64,000 bases of DNA from Microvirga pudoricolor (GCF_016892705.1 NZ_JAFEMB010000001.1:1364001-1428000), one strand, 5' to 3'; counted from the stretch's first letter, positions 51,882 to 61,941 are shown. Program-made: numbers and translations. Notes: generated by a model not told the origin, from the letters alone.

Positions 51882-53087
51882 ATGGCCGCACCCACAACCA
51901 TCGCGGCCATCCGGCCCGTCCTTCTCAGCGCGCCCTATGGGGCGCCCGACAATCTCGAGGTGGAGTTGCACCTGCCGGGCGGCTACCGCACGACCGGCCT
52001 CGTCGAGGTCACGCTGGAGGATGGGACGACCGGTCTGGGGGAAGGCTATATCGCGGTCTTCGCCCCGGGGGTTTTCACCGCGCTCATCGAGCTTCTGGCT
52101 TCGTCCCTGATCGGTCAGGACGCCTCCGACCTTGGAGCGCGGGTCCGCGACATGCGGCGCCTGACGGAATACTGGAGCCTGCAAGGCGGGGCGCGCCACG
52201 CCATTTCGGCGGTGGAGATCGCGCTGATCGATGCGGTGGCGAAATCGAGGGGCGTTCCGGCCTACCGCCTCCTTGGCGGACGCACGGTCGAGCGCATCGC
52301 GCTTTACGGCAGCGGCGGCGATTCCCTGACCAAGGCTGCCATGCAGGCCGAGATCGGGCTTCTCACCGAGCGGGGCATCGGCCTCTTCAAGATTCGCGCG
52401 CGGCGCCATGAGGCCGCCAAGGCCGCCTGGGTGATGGAGGAGGCCGCCAAATCAGGGATCGGTGTCGCCATCGACATGACGCAGAACCTCGCCGAGCCCG
52501 CCCAGACCGTGGGCGATATCATCGCGTTCCTGCAGGACCTCGCGGGGCGCACCTCCCGTCCCCTGGCCTTCTTGGAAGAAGCGCTCGGACCCGCCGACAC
52601 GGGTTCGTACCGTTTCCTGCGCGGGCAGATCCCCACCCGAATCGCCGGCGGCGAGACCGTGACGACGCCGGGCGAGCTCTGCCGCCGGATCGCCGACGGG
52701 CTCTACGACCTCGCCCAGCCCGACGCCACGGTGATCGGCGGGATGCTGGCGACCCTGGAGGTCTTCGCGGCGGCCCGGCACTGGGGCTGTCAGGCGGTCG
52801 TGCACGCCTGGGGCAGCGCCGTGGGCATGCTGGCGAACTATCACGCGGCTTTCGCGGGCGGCGGCTCCCTGGCCGAATGGCCCATGCCGCCTTACGCCTT
52901 GCGCGACGATCTCCTGGCCGAGCCTCTCGGCATCGCGGACGGTCACCTCACCCTGTCCGACGCCCCTGGTCTCGGCGTGCGTCTGACCCGGGACATCGAG
53001 GCGCGCTACGCCTTCAGGGCCGATGCGGTCTACAATTGCGCTCCGGGAGTGCCCCGCGCATCCGAATGGTCCGATCCGGGCCTGTGA
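51882..53087 (+). CDS. Enolase-superfamily acid-sugar dehydratase, mandelate racemase subgroup
   Basis: 401 residues. Catalytic K170-x-R172 (FKIRA), metal ligands D198 (IDMTQN), E232 or E233 (LEEAL), E258 (GGET), Asp-His dyad D281 (DATVIGG) and H308 (HAWGS). KxR in place of KxK separates it from the paralogue at 12185. It likely makes the keto-deoxy acid used by the DapA-like enzyme just upstream. Substrate not determined. Confidence 0.85.
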   Translation: MAAPTTIAAIRPVLLSAPYGAPDNLEVELHLPGGYRTTGLVEVTLEDGTTGLGEGYIAVFAPGVFTALIELLASSLIGQDASDLGARVRDMRRLTEYWSLQGGARHAISAVEIALIDAVAKSRGVPAYRLLGGRTVERIALYGSGGDSLTKAAMQAEIGLLTERGIGLFKIRARRHEAAKAAWVMEEAAKSGIGVAIDMTQNLAEPAQTVGDIIAFLQDLAGRTSRPLAFLEEALGPADTGSYRFLRGQIPTRIAGGETVTTPGELCRRIADGLYDLAQPDATVIGGMLATLEVFAAARHWGCQAVVHAWGSAVGMLANYHAAFAGGGSLAEWPMPPYALRDDLLAEPLGIADGHLTLSDAPGLGVRLTRDIEARYAFRADAVYNCAPGVPRASEWSDPGL

Positions 53088-53252
53088 CCGCATTCGGGCG
53101 TGGCATGATAGAATTGACCGGATATCGGTCCGAGCGCCCAGCTTCATTCTCAACAAATGTGAAGCGATGACAGGAGTTTGCTATGAATATATACCGATGG
53201 AATCGTCTCTTTAAATAGTGATATCCTTTCCGCCCTTGCGGGAGTTCTGGCT

Positions 53253-55958
53253 GTGTATCAGTTGGAGGACGACAAGAGCGTCTTCGATTTTGAACTCCAT
53301 GTCACGAGTGGGGCGAACGGCAACGCCAATACTCCCGACTTCGTCGTCATCCCGGATAAGGACCTTCTTTTCCTGGCCGAATTCGAAAGGCATGGCGACG
53401 ATCTCCTCCTATTCGGGCAGGATCAACGCACCGCGATCGTTGTCGATTACTTCAAAGGCCATCAGCGCGCCGCCCTCGTCACGGCGGACGGCGCGGGCCT
53501 GTCGGGCGCGGCGGTCGAAGCGCTGGCCGAAGCGCACGAGCGCGAGGAATACGCCCAGGCTCAAGCGGCCGACCTGCCCACGGGGCGCAGGCCCATCGGC
53601 CAGGTCCAGAAGGTCAGCGGCTCCGCGACCGTGATGAGAAACGGCGTCCTGGTCGAGCTGCAGGCCGGTGACAACGTCTCGCAAGGGGACGTGGTGCAGA
53701 CGGCATCCAATGCCTCGCTGGTCATCAAGTTCAACGACGGCACGGTCTTCGGCCTTTCGTCGAACGCGCGTATCGTGCTCAACGAGATGATCTACAGCGC
53801 CAGCGCGGCCGGGAACTCCGCGCTCTTCACCCTCGTGCAAGGCGTGATCGGCTTCGTGGCGGGCCGGGTCGCCAAGACGGGCGACTTCCATGTCGACACG
53901 CCCGTCGCCACGATGGCGATCCGGGGCACGGCGGTGCAGACGGAAATATCGGCCGTGAGCGGCGTGACGACCTTCTCGCTCCTGACCGAGCCCGACGGCA
54001 AGGTCGGGTCGTTTCAGCTTTACTACAAGTACAGTCCGTCCCGCCTGATCGCGTCGGTCTCGGACCCGTCCCGGGCCACCGTGGTCACTCCCCTGTCGCC
54101 TACCGAGGTGCGGGTCAGTGAAATCGCCAAGTCGTCCGACGCCGTGCGGTCGGAGAACGGCTTCTTTCGCGACCTCTTCCAGTTTTCGTCGTCCGGGCAG
54201 AGGCGCGGCAGCAGCGACGTCGAGGGCATCCCGGTCATTCCGGCCTCCGACACCGTCTCGCCCATCGAGGGACGCAGCGACACCGTCCCGGTCCTGCTGT
54301 TTCAGGCGCCGACCCTGCAGAAGCTGGATATCCGCCTGCCGGAGCGCGCGCCCCCCATCGCCTTCACGGGCGCGGTGTTCGAGGACGGCCCCATGACGCA
54401 GGTCGAAAGCCGGCAGGAGGCGCGCCCCTTCGGCTGGCCGATCGACCTGCCGGACCGGCTGCCGGCCGGCGTGACCTACGACGCCGCCGCCCGCTCCTTC
54501 ACCCTCGATCCGTCCGATCCTGCCTATCAGGGGCTCGCGGCGGGCGAGACCCTGTCGGTCGAGGTCCGCTACGCGTTTCGCGACGAAAACTCCGGAACGC
54601 CCGCATCCATCGCCTGGACCGTGACGGGTCGGAACGACGCTCCCCAGGCCCGGCCGGATCGGGCCGCCCATCTGGGCGAGACCGGCAGAACGGTTCTGGC
54701 GCTGGGCGCCAACGATTCCGACATCGATGGCGACGCCCTTCGGGTCGTCTCGTGGTCCCAGCCCATCGAGGGGCGGGTCCTCCTGTCGCCCTCGGGCGAT
54801 CTCGTCTTCGATCCCGGCCGGGACTTTCGCGCCCTGAGCGAGGGGCAGACCGCGACGGTCCGGTTCACTTACACGATTTCCGATGGGCACGGGGGCTTCG
54901 ACACCGCCGTCGCGACCCTTCAGGTGGACGGGCACGGCACCTTCGTGGCCCGGCCCGCCCTGGCGCAGGCGGAGGGGCGGCTCGGCGTCAACCACCAACC
55001 CGTCACCCTGACGATCCGGGCCCCGTCGCAGACCACGACGGAGGAGGCCAACCTGGATCTCAGCCTGACGCTTGGAGACGTCGTCCAGCCCACGATCAAC
55101 GTCCTGTACGCCATCGACATCTCCGGCAGCACGGCGGAGCGCTTCTCGGGAGCGGCGGTCGGCGACGTGAACGGGGACGGGCGGGCGAACACGATCCTCG
55201 ACGCCGAGATCGCGAGCCTGATCCATCTCACGGACCGCATCCGCGGCCTGGGCTTCGCCGACGGGACCGTGACCGTCACCGTCATTCCGTTCAACGGCGC
55301 GGCCAACCCGGCCGAGCCGCAAGGCCCGCACCAGACCGGCGCCAACACGGGGGCGAAAACCTTCGGGCTGGGCGAGGCCGGCGACGGGGCGCTCGCGCGG
55401 TTCCTCACGGGCTTGAGCACCGGAGGCGCGACCAGCTACGAGCGGGCCCTGCAGGCGACCCTGGACAAGCTCCAGGAGCTCGATCAGGGCGGGGAAACGA
55501 ACATCGTTTATTTCCTGTCGGACGGAAACGGGACGGGCGACGTCCGGGACGAGAAGCAAGCCCTGGAAACCGCTCACGGAGCCCGGATCTCCGCCGTCGG
55601 CATCGGCGACGACGCCAGCCTGGCGGGCCTGAACCTGATCGACAACACGGGCTCGGCCCAGATCCTGAACGCCTTCGACCAGCTCGATCTCTCGCTCCTG
55701 GGCAGGCCGGTGTCCCAGGGGTCGGTGCTCGACCTGGACCTGTTCGTGAACGGCGCGCAACTGCGCGATGTCGGCCCCGAGGATCTCGTCGGCCGCGCGG
55801 GCGACTGGAGGCTGAGCGTGCCGTTGGCGGATCTCGACCGCTTCGTCGGTGAGCACAACACGGTGCTGGCCAACGTGACCCTCACGGGCGGACAGGTTTT
55901 CTCGGCGCAGCTCGATATCGCCGGCAGGCTCCCCCGCTCCACGGATCTGATCCTGTGA
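53253..55958 (+). CDS. FecR-cadherin-vWA surface/periplasmic protein
   Basis: 901 residues from GTG 53253 (GGGAG nine bases upstream). Domains: a charged N-terminal part (1-110) with no clear signal peptide; FecR domain at about 115-250 (GQVQKVSGSATVMRNGV, GDVVQTASNASLVIKF, VATMAIRGTAVQTEI); a linker; cadherin/VCBS-like repeats at about 370-560 (LGANDSDIDGDALRV, FTYTISDGHGGFDTA); an EF-hand-like GDVNGDGRAN at 638-646; and a vWA domain at about 615-830 with the MIDAS motif D622-I-S-G-S626. The lack of a classical signal suggests type I secretion or a noncanonical route. FecR proteins next to CHASE2 cyclases are a recurring pair; the cyclase follows 43 bases on. Confidence 0.83.
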   Translation: MYQLEDDKSVFDFELHVTSGANGNANTPDFVVIPDKDLLFLAEFERHGDDLLLFGQDQRTAIVVDYFKGHQRAALVTADGAGLSGAAVEALAEAHEREEYAQAQAADLPTGRRPIGQVQKVSGSATVMRNGVLVELQAGDNVSQGDVVQTASNASLVIKFNDGTVFGLSSNARIVLNEMIYSASAAGNSALFTLVQGVIGFVAGRVAKTGDFHVDTPVATMAIRGTAVQTEISAVSGVTTFSLLTEPDGKVGSFQLYYKYSPSRLIASVSDPSRATVVTPLSPTEVRVSEIAKSSDAVRSENGFFRDLFQFSSSGQRRGSSDVEGIPVIPASDTVSPIEGRSDTVPVLLFQAPTLQKLDIRLPERAPPIAFTGAVFEDGPMTQVESRQEARPFGWPIDLPDRLPAGVTYDAAARSFTLDPSDPAYQGLAAGETLSVEVRYAFRDENSGTPASIAWTVTGRNDAPQARPDRAAHLGETGRTVLALGANDSDIDGDALRVVSWSQPIEGRVLLSPSGDLVFDPGRDFRALSEGQTATVRFTYTISDGHGGFDTAVATLQVDGHGTFVARPALAQAEGRLGVNHQPVTLTIRAPSQTTTEEANLDLSLTLGDVVQPTINVLYAIDISGSTAERFSGAAVGDVNGDGRANTILDAEIASLIHLTDRIRGLGFADGTVTVTVIPFNGAANPAEPQGPHQTGANTGAKTFGLGEAGDGALARFLTGLSTGGATSYERALQATLDKLQELDQGGETNIVYFLSDGNGTGDVRDEKQALETAHGARISAVGIGDDASLAGLNLIDNTGSAQILNAFDQLDLSLLGRPVSQGSVLDLDLFVNGAQLRDVGPEDLVGRAGDWRLSVPLADLDRFVGEHNTVLANVTLTGGQVFSAQLDIAGRLPRSTDLIL

Positions 55959-56001
55959 GGGCCGGGACCGGCCAGGAGCAGGGGCCTTCGGAGCGGGAGC
56001 C

Positions 56002-58218
56002 TTGAGCGGCGCTCCGGCAAGGCTCCACCGGTTCGGGCTCGGGCGCATCCTCAGCCTGATCCTGCTCGCCGCGCTCATCGGCCTGCGGGCCTGGGACCCC
56101 GCGCCCGTGGAAGCTCTCCGCCACAAGGCCTTCGATGTCTATCAACTCATCCACCCCCGGGACGTGGCCGGCGATCCCGTGGTGATCGTGGACATCGACG
56201 AGAGGAGCCTAGGGGAACTCGGCCAATGGCCCTGGCCCCGCTCCCTCGTGGCCGACCTGGTCCTGCGCCTGCGGGACGCGGGCGCCGCCGTGATCGGGTT
56301 CGACGTTCTCTTTCCCGAGCCGGACCGGTCGTCGCCGGAGGTCGCCGCCGGCAGCTTCCGGGGCCTCGACAGCGAAACCCGCGACAAGCTTCGCCGCCTG
56401 ACGGGCCACGATGCCCTCTTCGCCGACGCCATCCGGGACGCGAAGGTCGTCCTCGGACAATCCGGCTACCGGGTCTCGTCGGCCGGTTCGAACGAGGGCT
56501 CGGTGTCCCCGGACGGCCTTGCCCTCGTGGGTGAGGACCCCCGCCCTTACCTGGTGCGGTTTCCGCACCTGCTGCGAAACCTGCCGGTTCTGGAGAGCGC
56601 CGCGCAAGGCCGGGGGATCTTCTCCATCATTCCCGAGGGGGACGGCACGATCCGGCGCATCCCGCTCGTCGCCCTCGCGGACGGAGCGATCGTCCCCTCC
56701 CTGTCCCTCGACATGCTGCGCCTGATGACGGGCTCGGACGCCATCGTCCTCAAGACCGGAGCCGGCGGCATCCAGAGCGTCGGCGTCGAGGGCCTGGAGA
56801 TCCCGACCGACGGCAAGGGCCGGATCTGGCTGCACTTCGCCTCGGCGGGGTCCGTGCCTTACGTCTCCGCGCTCGACCTCCTGCGCGGTTCGGTGCCCAG
56901 GGAGAGGATTGACGGCAAGGCTGTGCTGATCGGGACCTCGGCGGCGGGCCTGCTGGACCTGAAAATCACGCCGATCCATCCGGCCACACCCGGCGTCGAG
57001 CTCCACGCGCAGCTCATCGAGAGCGCGCTGGCGCACACCACCCTCTACCGCCCCAACTACACGGCGCTGATCGAGTTCTGCCTCGCGGCGACCTTGGGCC
57101 TCGTGCTGATCGTCCTGGCGCCGCGGGTCGATGCCGGAACGCTTTTCGTTCTCGGCGGCATGGTGGCGGCGCTCACCATCGGGATCTCCTGGTATGCCTT
57201 CGCGTACCAGGCCCTGCTGATCGATTTCACCTTCCCGCTCTTCGCCAGCCTGCTGATTTATTCCACCCTGGTCTGCACCAACCTGGTGACCGTCTCTGCC
57301 GAGCGGCAGCGGGTCCGGTCGGCGTTCAGCCAGTACATCTCGCCCGCCCTCGTCGAGCAGCTTGCCCAATCCCCCGAGAAATTGGCGCTCGGCGGCGAGG
57401 AGCGCGACCTGACGGTCCTGTTCTCAGACGTCCGGGGCTTCACGGCGATCGCCGAGTCCTACAAACACGACCCGCAGGGCCTCACCAGTCTCATCAACCA
57501 GCTCTTCACCCCGCTGACCAACGACATCATCGAACGCCGGGGCACCATCGACAAATACATGGGCGACGCCATCATGGCGTTCTGGAACGCGCCGCTTCGC
57601 GACGCCGAGCACGAGACCAATGCCTGCGACGCGGCGCTCCGGATGCTCGAGAGCCTGACCGCGCTCAACGAGCGGCGGATGCGCGAGAGCACGCCGGATC
57701 ACCCGATCACGCCCCTGAAAATGGGCATCGGCCTGAATACGGGCCCCTGCGTGGTGGGCAATTTCGGATCGGACCTTCACTTCAACTACTCGGTCATGGG
57801 CGATACGGTGAACCTGTCCTCGCGCCTGGAAAGCCTGTGCAAGCATTACGGCATCCCGATCATGATCGGCGAGCGGACGGCGCTCGCCGTCGCCGGGCAA
57901 TTCGCGGTGCTGGAAATCGACCGGCTCCGGGTCAAGGGCAAAACCGAGCCGGAGCGGATCTTCACGGTTCTGGGCCGCGCGGAGATGGCCGGCCGGCCGT
58001 CCTTCCGGGAACTGGCCGTCCTGAACGGGCAGATGCTCGCGGCCTACCGCCGCCGGGCCTGGGCGGACGCCCTGGAGGCGATCATCCGCTGCCGCGAGGC
58101 CGGACGCGCCTATGGGCTCGACGAGTTTTACACGATGTATGTAGGGCGCATCCGCCACCTTTCGGACAACCCGCCGACCGAACAATGGGCCGGCATCTCC
58201 ATCTTCGAGACGAAATGA
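56002..58218 (+). CDS. CHASE2 adenylate/guanylate cyclase
   Basis: 738 residues from TTG 56002 (GGAG eight bases upstream). An N-terminal membrane helix (about 14-30), a periplasmic CHASE2 sensor (about 45-345: VVIVDIDERSLGELGQWPWP, AGAAVIGFDVLFPEPD), three membrane helices (about 350-435), and a class III cyclase domain (about 465-650). The catalytic metal Asp is in LFSDVRGFT and the second in KYMGDAIMAFW; HFNYSVMGDTVNLSSRLE holds the substrate Asp and the Asn/Arg transition-state pair. All are intact, so an active adenylate cyclase is expected. It probably senses the FecR/vWA partner or envelope stress in the periplasm and makes cAMP inside. Confidence 0.92.
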   Translation: MSGAPARLHRFGLGRILSLILLAALIGLRAWDPAPVEALRHKAFDVYQLIHPRDVAGDPVVIVDIDERSLGELGQWPWPRSLVADLVLRLRDAGAAVIGFDVLFPEPDRSSPEVAAGSFRGLDSETRDKLRRLTGHDALFADAIRDAKVVLGQSGYRVSSAGSNEGSVSPDGLALVGEDPRPYLVRFPHLLRNLPVLESAAQGRGIFSIIPEGDGTIRRIPLVALADGAIVPSLSLDMLRLMTGSDAIVLKTGAGGIQSVGVEGLEIPTDGKGRIWLHFASAGSVPYVSALDLLRGSVPRERIDGKAVLIGTSAAGLLDLKITPIHPATPGVELHAQLIESALAHTTLYRPNYTALIEFCLAATLGLVLIVLAPRVDAGTLFVLGGMVAALTIGISWYAFAYQALLIDFTFPLFASLLIYSTLVCTNLVTVSAERQRVRSAFSQYISPALVEQLAQSPEKLALGGEERDLTVLFSDVRGFTAIAESYKHDPQGLTSLINQLFTPLTNDIIERRGTIDKYMGDAIMAFWNAPLRDAEHETNACDAALRMLESLTALNERRMRESTPDHPITPLKMGIGLNTGPCVVGNFGSDLHFNYSVMGDTVNLSSRLESLCKHYGIPIMIGERTALAVAGQFAVLEIDRLRVKGKTEPERIFTVLGRAEMAGRPSFRELAVLNGQMLAAYRRRAWADALEAIIRCREAGRAYGLDEFYTMYVGRIRHLSDNPPTEQWAGISIFETK

Positions 58219-58327
58219 GGGTCGGGCCCGCATTCTTAGCCGGGCTATGCGACTAAAGCATAAGTGCCTTCCAATATAACGGCTCCTCCCCGGGGCTGGA
58301 GCTGCCTATATCGAGGCAACGAAAAAC

Positions 58328-58353
58328 AACCGCTCCGGCACCTGAGAGCGGTT
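58328..58353 (+). promoter_or_regulatory. Leader hairpin before DUF1127 gene
   Basis: AACCGCTC / GAGCGGTT, a perfect 8-base stem with a 10-base loop, ending 20 bases before the start codon. It could stabilise the short message or act as a binding site for an sRNA or protein. Confidence 0.4.
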
Positions 58354-58373
58354 CTCTCAAGGGGTTTATCTCG

Positions 58374-58529
58374 ATGTTCGTCACCTATCTCCTGTCCAAG
58401 GTCCGCGCCTACATCCTCTACCGCGAGACCGTCCGGGAACTGTCCCAGCTTTCCGACCGCGAACTCAACGACTTGGGCATCTCGCGCTACGAGATCGCCA
58501 GCGTGGCCCGCCACCACAGCGCGGCGTGA
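58374..58529 (+). CDS. DUF1127 protein, 51 residues
   Basis: Starts at ATG 58374. Short basic protein MFVTYLLSKVRAYILYRETV..., with the DUF1127 core RELSQLSDRELNDLGISRYEI. In alphaproteobacteria such proteins bind RNA or affect phosphate, carbon or growth-phase responses; the N-terminal half is amphipathic/hydrophobic. Two frames overlap its end: the next gene may begin at 58577. Confidence 0.85.
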   Translation: MFVTYLLSKVRAYILYRETVRELSQLSDRELNDLGISRYEIASVARHHSAA

Positions 58530-58576
58530 CGGCGCTCGAGCCTCAGCCCATGTCGCACCATCAAGAGGTTGCTCCG

Positions 58577-58855
58577 ATGCAGAACAGGACCCGGTCGGCC
58601 GAGCGGATCAGAACCCGGTATGAGCCTCCGACCCTGGCCGAGGCCATCGTGGCCGCTCAGGGCCTGGCGGACGACCTGGACGCCCAGACCGAGATCGCCG
58701 CTGCCCTCATGGGAATGCTCCAGGCCGACGTGCGCCCTGCCGTGATCGCCGCAGAGGCCCCGGCGAGGCCCGTCCTCCGGTCCCATGCGCCGGCGCGAGC
58801 GGTTCCGCAGACCGTGATCGTGGAACGCCGGCGTCCGCGGGTCCTCATTCGCTGA
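58577..58855 (+). CDS. Hypothetical protein, 92 residues
   Basis: ATG 58577 with AGAGG about eight bases upstream. The sequence begins MQNRTRSAERIRTRYEPP, then has an Ala-rich helix (TLAEAIVAAQGLADDLDAQT) and a Pro/Arg-rich tail. No signal peptide. A longer frame back to 58526 has no ribosome site. Same strand as the DUF1127 gene, 47 bases apart. I do not recognise it. Confidence 0.5.
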   Translation: MQNRTRSAERIRTRYEPPTLAEAIVAAQGLADDLDAQTEIAAALMGMLQADVRPAVIAAEAPARPVLRSHAPARAVPQTVIVERRRPRVLIR

Positions 58856-58879
58856 TTGCCGGGCCCGTCGCCCGGCAAT
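58855..58879 (+). terminator. Terminator-like hairpin
   Basis: ATTGCCGGGC-CCGTC-GCCCGGCAAT, a perfect 10-base stem with a 5-base loop starting at the last base of the upstream stop codon. There is no T run after it, so termination may be weak, but the stem is strong. Confidence 0.6.
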
Positions 58880-59087
58880 CGGCTGCGTCCATTCGATCCT
58901 ATCCTTTCTGGCTCTCGACAAAGCGCAAGGAAGCGTCACATTGGCTGCGTCCGCCGCGGGGCGCGCCTTGATCGAACGATACACGGTCACGCGCGACGGA
59001 TCCGGCGAGGAACGCGAAGAATTGCTTCCTTTTCGCATGGATCCGTCGGCGTGATTGCGTCGTTACCCCCGGCTCAGGGAGGGAACG

Positions 59088-60368
59088 ATGGACAAGCTGC
59101 TGACGCGTGACGAGATGATCGCCGGGGTCCTGACACGACAGGCCATGGCGTTCGTTTTGGCAGGGGGCCGCGGCAGCCGCCTCATGGAATTGACCGACCG
59201 GCGGGCCAAGCCCGCGGTCTACTTCGGCGGCAAGGCCCGCATCATCGATTTCGCGCTCTCGAACGCGATCAATTCCGGGATCCGGCGCATCTGCGTCGCC
59301 ACGCAGTACAAGGCCCACAGCCTGATCCGTCACCTGCAGCGGGGCTGGAACTTCCTGCGGCCCGAGCGCAACGAGGCCTTCGATATCCTACCCGCCTCCC
59401 AGCGCGTCGCAGAGGACAAGTGGTATCTGGGCACGGCCGATGCCGTGACGCAGAACATCGACATCATCGAAAGCTACGATCCCGAATATATCGTCATCCT
59501 GGCGGGCGACCACGTCTACAAGATGGATTACGGCCTGATGCTCGCCCAGCATGTGGAATCGGGCGCGGACGTGACGGTCGGCTGCATCGAGGTTCCGCGC
59601 ATGGAGGCCACCGCCTTCGGCGTGATGGAGATCGACACCACGAGCCGGATCATCGATTTCGTCGAGAAGCCCGCCGATCCCCCCGCCATGCCGGGCCAGC
59701 CCGACCTGGCCCTGGCCAGCATGGGCATCTACGTCTTCCACACCAAGGTGCTGCTCGAGCTCCTGCGCCAGGACGCGGACGATCCCCACTCGAACCATGA
59801 TTTCGGCAAAGACATCATCCCGGCGCTGGTGCGGGACGGGAAGGCGGTCGCCCACAAGTTCTCCGACAGCTGCGTCCGGTCGGGTGCCGAGCCCGAACCC
59901 TACTGGCGCGACGTCGGCACCGTGGACGCGTTCTGGGAGGCCAATATCGACCTGACGGATTTCGTGCCCGCCCTCGACCTGTACGACAAGGACTGGCCGA
60001 TCTGGACCTATGGCGAGATCACGCCGCCTGCCAAGTTCATCCACGACGAGGAGGGGCGGCGCGGCATGGCCACGAGTTCCCTCGTGTCGGGCGGCTGCAT
60101 CATCTCCGGGGCGGGCATCGACAAGTCGCTGCTCTTCACGGGCGTGCGGGCGCATTCCTACAGCCGCCTCACGCACACCGTCGCGCTGCCTTACGTCACC
60201 ATCCACCGCAAGGCCCAGTTGAGCCGGGTCGTCATCGACCGCGGCGTGGTCATCCCGGAAGGGCTCGTGGTGGGGGAGGATCCGGAGGAGGATGCCCGTC
60301 GCTTTCGCCGGACCGCCAACGGGATCTGCCTCATCACGCAGCCGATGATCGACCGGCTTCAGGACTGA
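59088..60368 (+). CDS. glgC: Glucose-1-phosphate adenylyltransferase GlgC
   Basis: 426 residues from ATG 59088 (GGAGG six bases upstream); a TTG at 59055 is upstream without a site. Makes ADP-glucose for glycogen. Nucleotide loop [11 protein letters not shown] with [41 protein letters not shown] and the sugar-phosphate region. A C-terminal beta-helix ([20 protein letters not shown]) is present. Length is normal. It is 14 bases upstream of glgA, forming a glycogen operon. Confidence 0.96.
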   Translation: MDKLLTRDEMIAGVLTRQAMAFVLAGGRGSRLMELTDRRAKPAVYFGGKARIIDFALSNAINSGIRRICVATQYKAHSLIRHLQRGWNFLRPERNEAFDILPASQRVAEDKWYLGTADAVTQNIDIIESYDPEYIVILAGDHVYKMDYGLMLAQHVESGADVTVGCIEVPRMEATAFGVMEIDTTSRIIDFVEKPADPPAMPGQPDLALASMGIYVFHTKVLLELLRQDADDPHSNHDFGKDIIPALVRDGKAVAHKFSDSCVRSGAEPEPYWRDVGTVDAFWEANIDLTDFVPALDLYDKDWPIWTYGEITPPAKFIHDEEGRRGMATSSLVSGGCIISGAGIDKSLLFTGVRAHSYSRLTHTVALPYVTIHRKAQLSRVVIDRGVVIPEGLVVGEDPEEDARRFRRTANGICLITQPMIDRLQD

Positions 60369-60382
60369 TCCGGGATGCGCCG

Positions 60383-61837
60383 ATGAACGTCCTCATGATC
60401 GCGTCGGAATGCGTTCCCCTGATCAAGACCGGGGGTCTCGCCGACGTGGTGGGCGCCCTGCCCTTCGCGCTCGCGCGACACGGCTGGAACGCGCGGGTTC
60501 TCGTGCCTTGCTACCCCGCCGTGAGCGATGCGCTCCGGGAGGCCGTGGCCGTTCATGCCTTCAGCGACCTGTTCGGCGGCGAGGCGCGGATCCTGTTGGG
60601 CCGAACCCCGAGCGGCCTTGAGGTTTTGGCGCTGGACGCCCCGCATCTCTACGACAGGCCCGGCAACCCTTATCTCGGGCCCAACGGGAGGGACTGGCCG
60701 GACAACCACCTGCGCTTCGCGGCCTTGTGCTTCGCGGGCGCCCGCTATGCCGAGCTGCAACCTGATGGCTGGGCCGTCGATCTGGTGCATGGGCACGACT
60801 GGCAGGCGGGGCTGACGCCCTTGTACCTGGCAGACCCGGCTCGCCTCCCGACCGTCTTCACGATCCACAACATTGCCTTCCCGGGGATCTTCCCGGCTTC
60901 GGTCGCTCCGGCGCTGGCGTTGCCGCCCGAGGCCTTCACGGCGGATGGATACGAGTATTACGGGCAGGTCTCGTTCCTGAAGGCCGGGCTGACCCTCTCC
61001 GACAGGCTGACGACCGTAAGCCCCACCTATGCGCTGGAGCTGCAGACGCCCGGTTTCGGCATGGGGTTCGACGGATTGCTGCGCTACCGGAGCGGCGATC
61101 TAAGCGGCATCCTCAACGGTGTGGACGAGACCATCTGGAACCCGGGCACCGATCCCCTGATCGCCCATTCCTATGCACCGTCCTCCCTCGACGGGAAGAG
61201 ACGGAACCGCGGCGACCTTCAGCGCGCCATGGGGCTCGACCCCGATCCCGAGGCGTTCCTTACCTGCGTGGTCAGCCGGCTGACGGACCAGAAAGGCCTG
61301 GACCTCCTGCTCGGCGCGCTGCCCGACCTGATGGCCGATGGCGGACAGGTCGCCCTGCTGGGAACGGGCGATCCAAGCCTTGAAGCGGCTTTCTCGACGG
61401 CCGCGGTGCAGTTCCCGGGGCGGGTGGGCGTCCGGATCGGCTATGACGAACCCCTGTCGCACGTTCTTATCGCGGGCGCCGATGCCATTCTGGTGCCGTC
61501 CCGCTTCGAGCCCTGTGGCCTGACCCAATTCTACGGATTGCGCTACGGCACGATTCCCGTCGTGGCGCGAACGGGCGGCCTTGCGGATTCCATCATCGAT
61601 GCCAATCAGGCAGCCCTGGAAGCCGGCGTCGCCACGGGGATCGTGTTCTCGCCCATCGATGCCGGCGGCGTGCGCGACGGTCTGCGGCGGGCCGCCGCGC
61701 TCTTCGCGGACAAGCCCATCTGGAACCGCATGGTCCAGAATGCGCTCCGGCATCCGGTCGGATGGGAGCGCTCGGCCGCGCAATACGATGCCGTCTACCG
61801 ATCCGCTCTCGGCATCCGCGCAATCGACGCTTCTTAA
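60383..61837 (+). CDS. glgA: Glycogen synthase GlgA
   Basis: 484 residues, GT5 family. The N-terminal ADP-glucose motif KTGGLADVVGALP (about residues 14-26), GHDWQAG, and a C-terminal GT-B half with the catalytic Glu in PSRFEPCGLTQFYGLRYGT, then TGGLADSI. Full length. It elongates the alpha-1,4 chain from ADP-glucose made by GlgC. Confidence 0.96.
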   Translation: MNVLMIASECVPLIKTGGLADVVGALPFALARHGWNARVLVPCYPAVSDALREAVAVHAFSDLFGGEARILLGRTPSGLEVLALDAPHLYDRPGNPYLGPNGRDWPDNHLRFAALCFAGARYAELQPDGWAVDLVHGHDWQAGLTPLYLADPARLPTVFTIHNIAFPGIFPASVAPALALPPEAFTADGYEYYGQVSFLKAGLTLSDRLTTVSPTYALELQTPGFGMGFDGLLRYRSGDLSGILNGVDETIWNPGTDPLIAHSYAPSSLDGKRRNRGDLQRAMGLDPDPEAFLTCVVSRLTDQKGLDLLLGALPDLMADGGQVALLGTGDPSLEAAFSTAAVQFPGRVGVRIGYDEPLSHVLIAGADAILVPSRFEPCGLTQFYGLRYGTIPVVARTGGLADSIIDANQAALEAGVATGIVFSPIDAGGVRDGLRRAAALFADKPIWNRMVQNALRHPVGWERSAAQYDAVYRSALGIRAIDAS

Positions 61838-61941
61838 CCCTGCCGTAAGGTTATGCTTCGGAAGCCTTCGGGAATCGTGGACGCCCCCGGGCAGGTTTGC
61901 TTGAGTGCCCCCGCAGCCACTGATAGCTCCTGCGAGGACCC

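Noticed and set aside
53409..56126. A very long open frame (about 905 codons) antisense to the FecR/vWA gene
   Set aside because: It is a by-product of high GC content; the sense frame has clear FecR, cadherin-like and vWA motifs and the antisense product has none.
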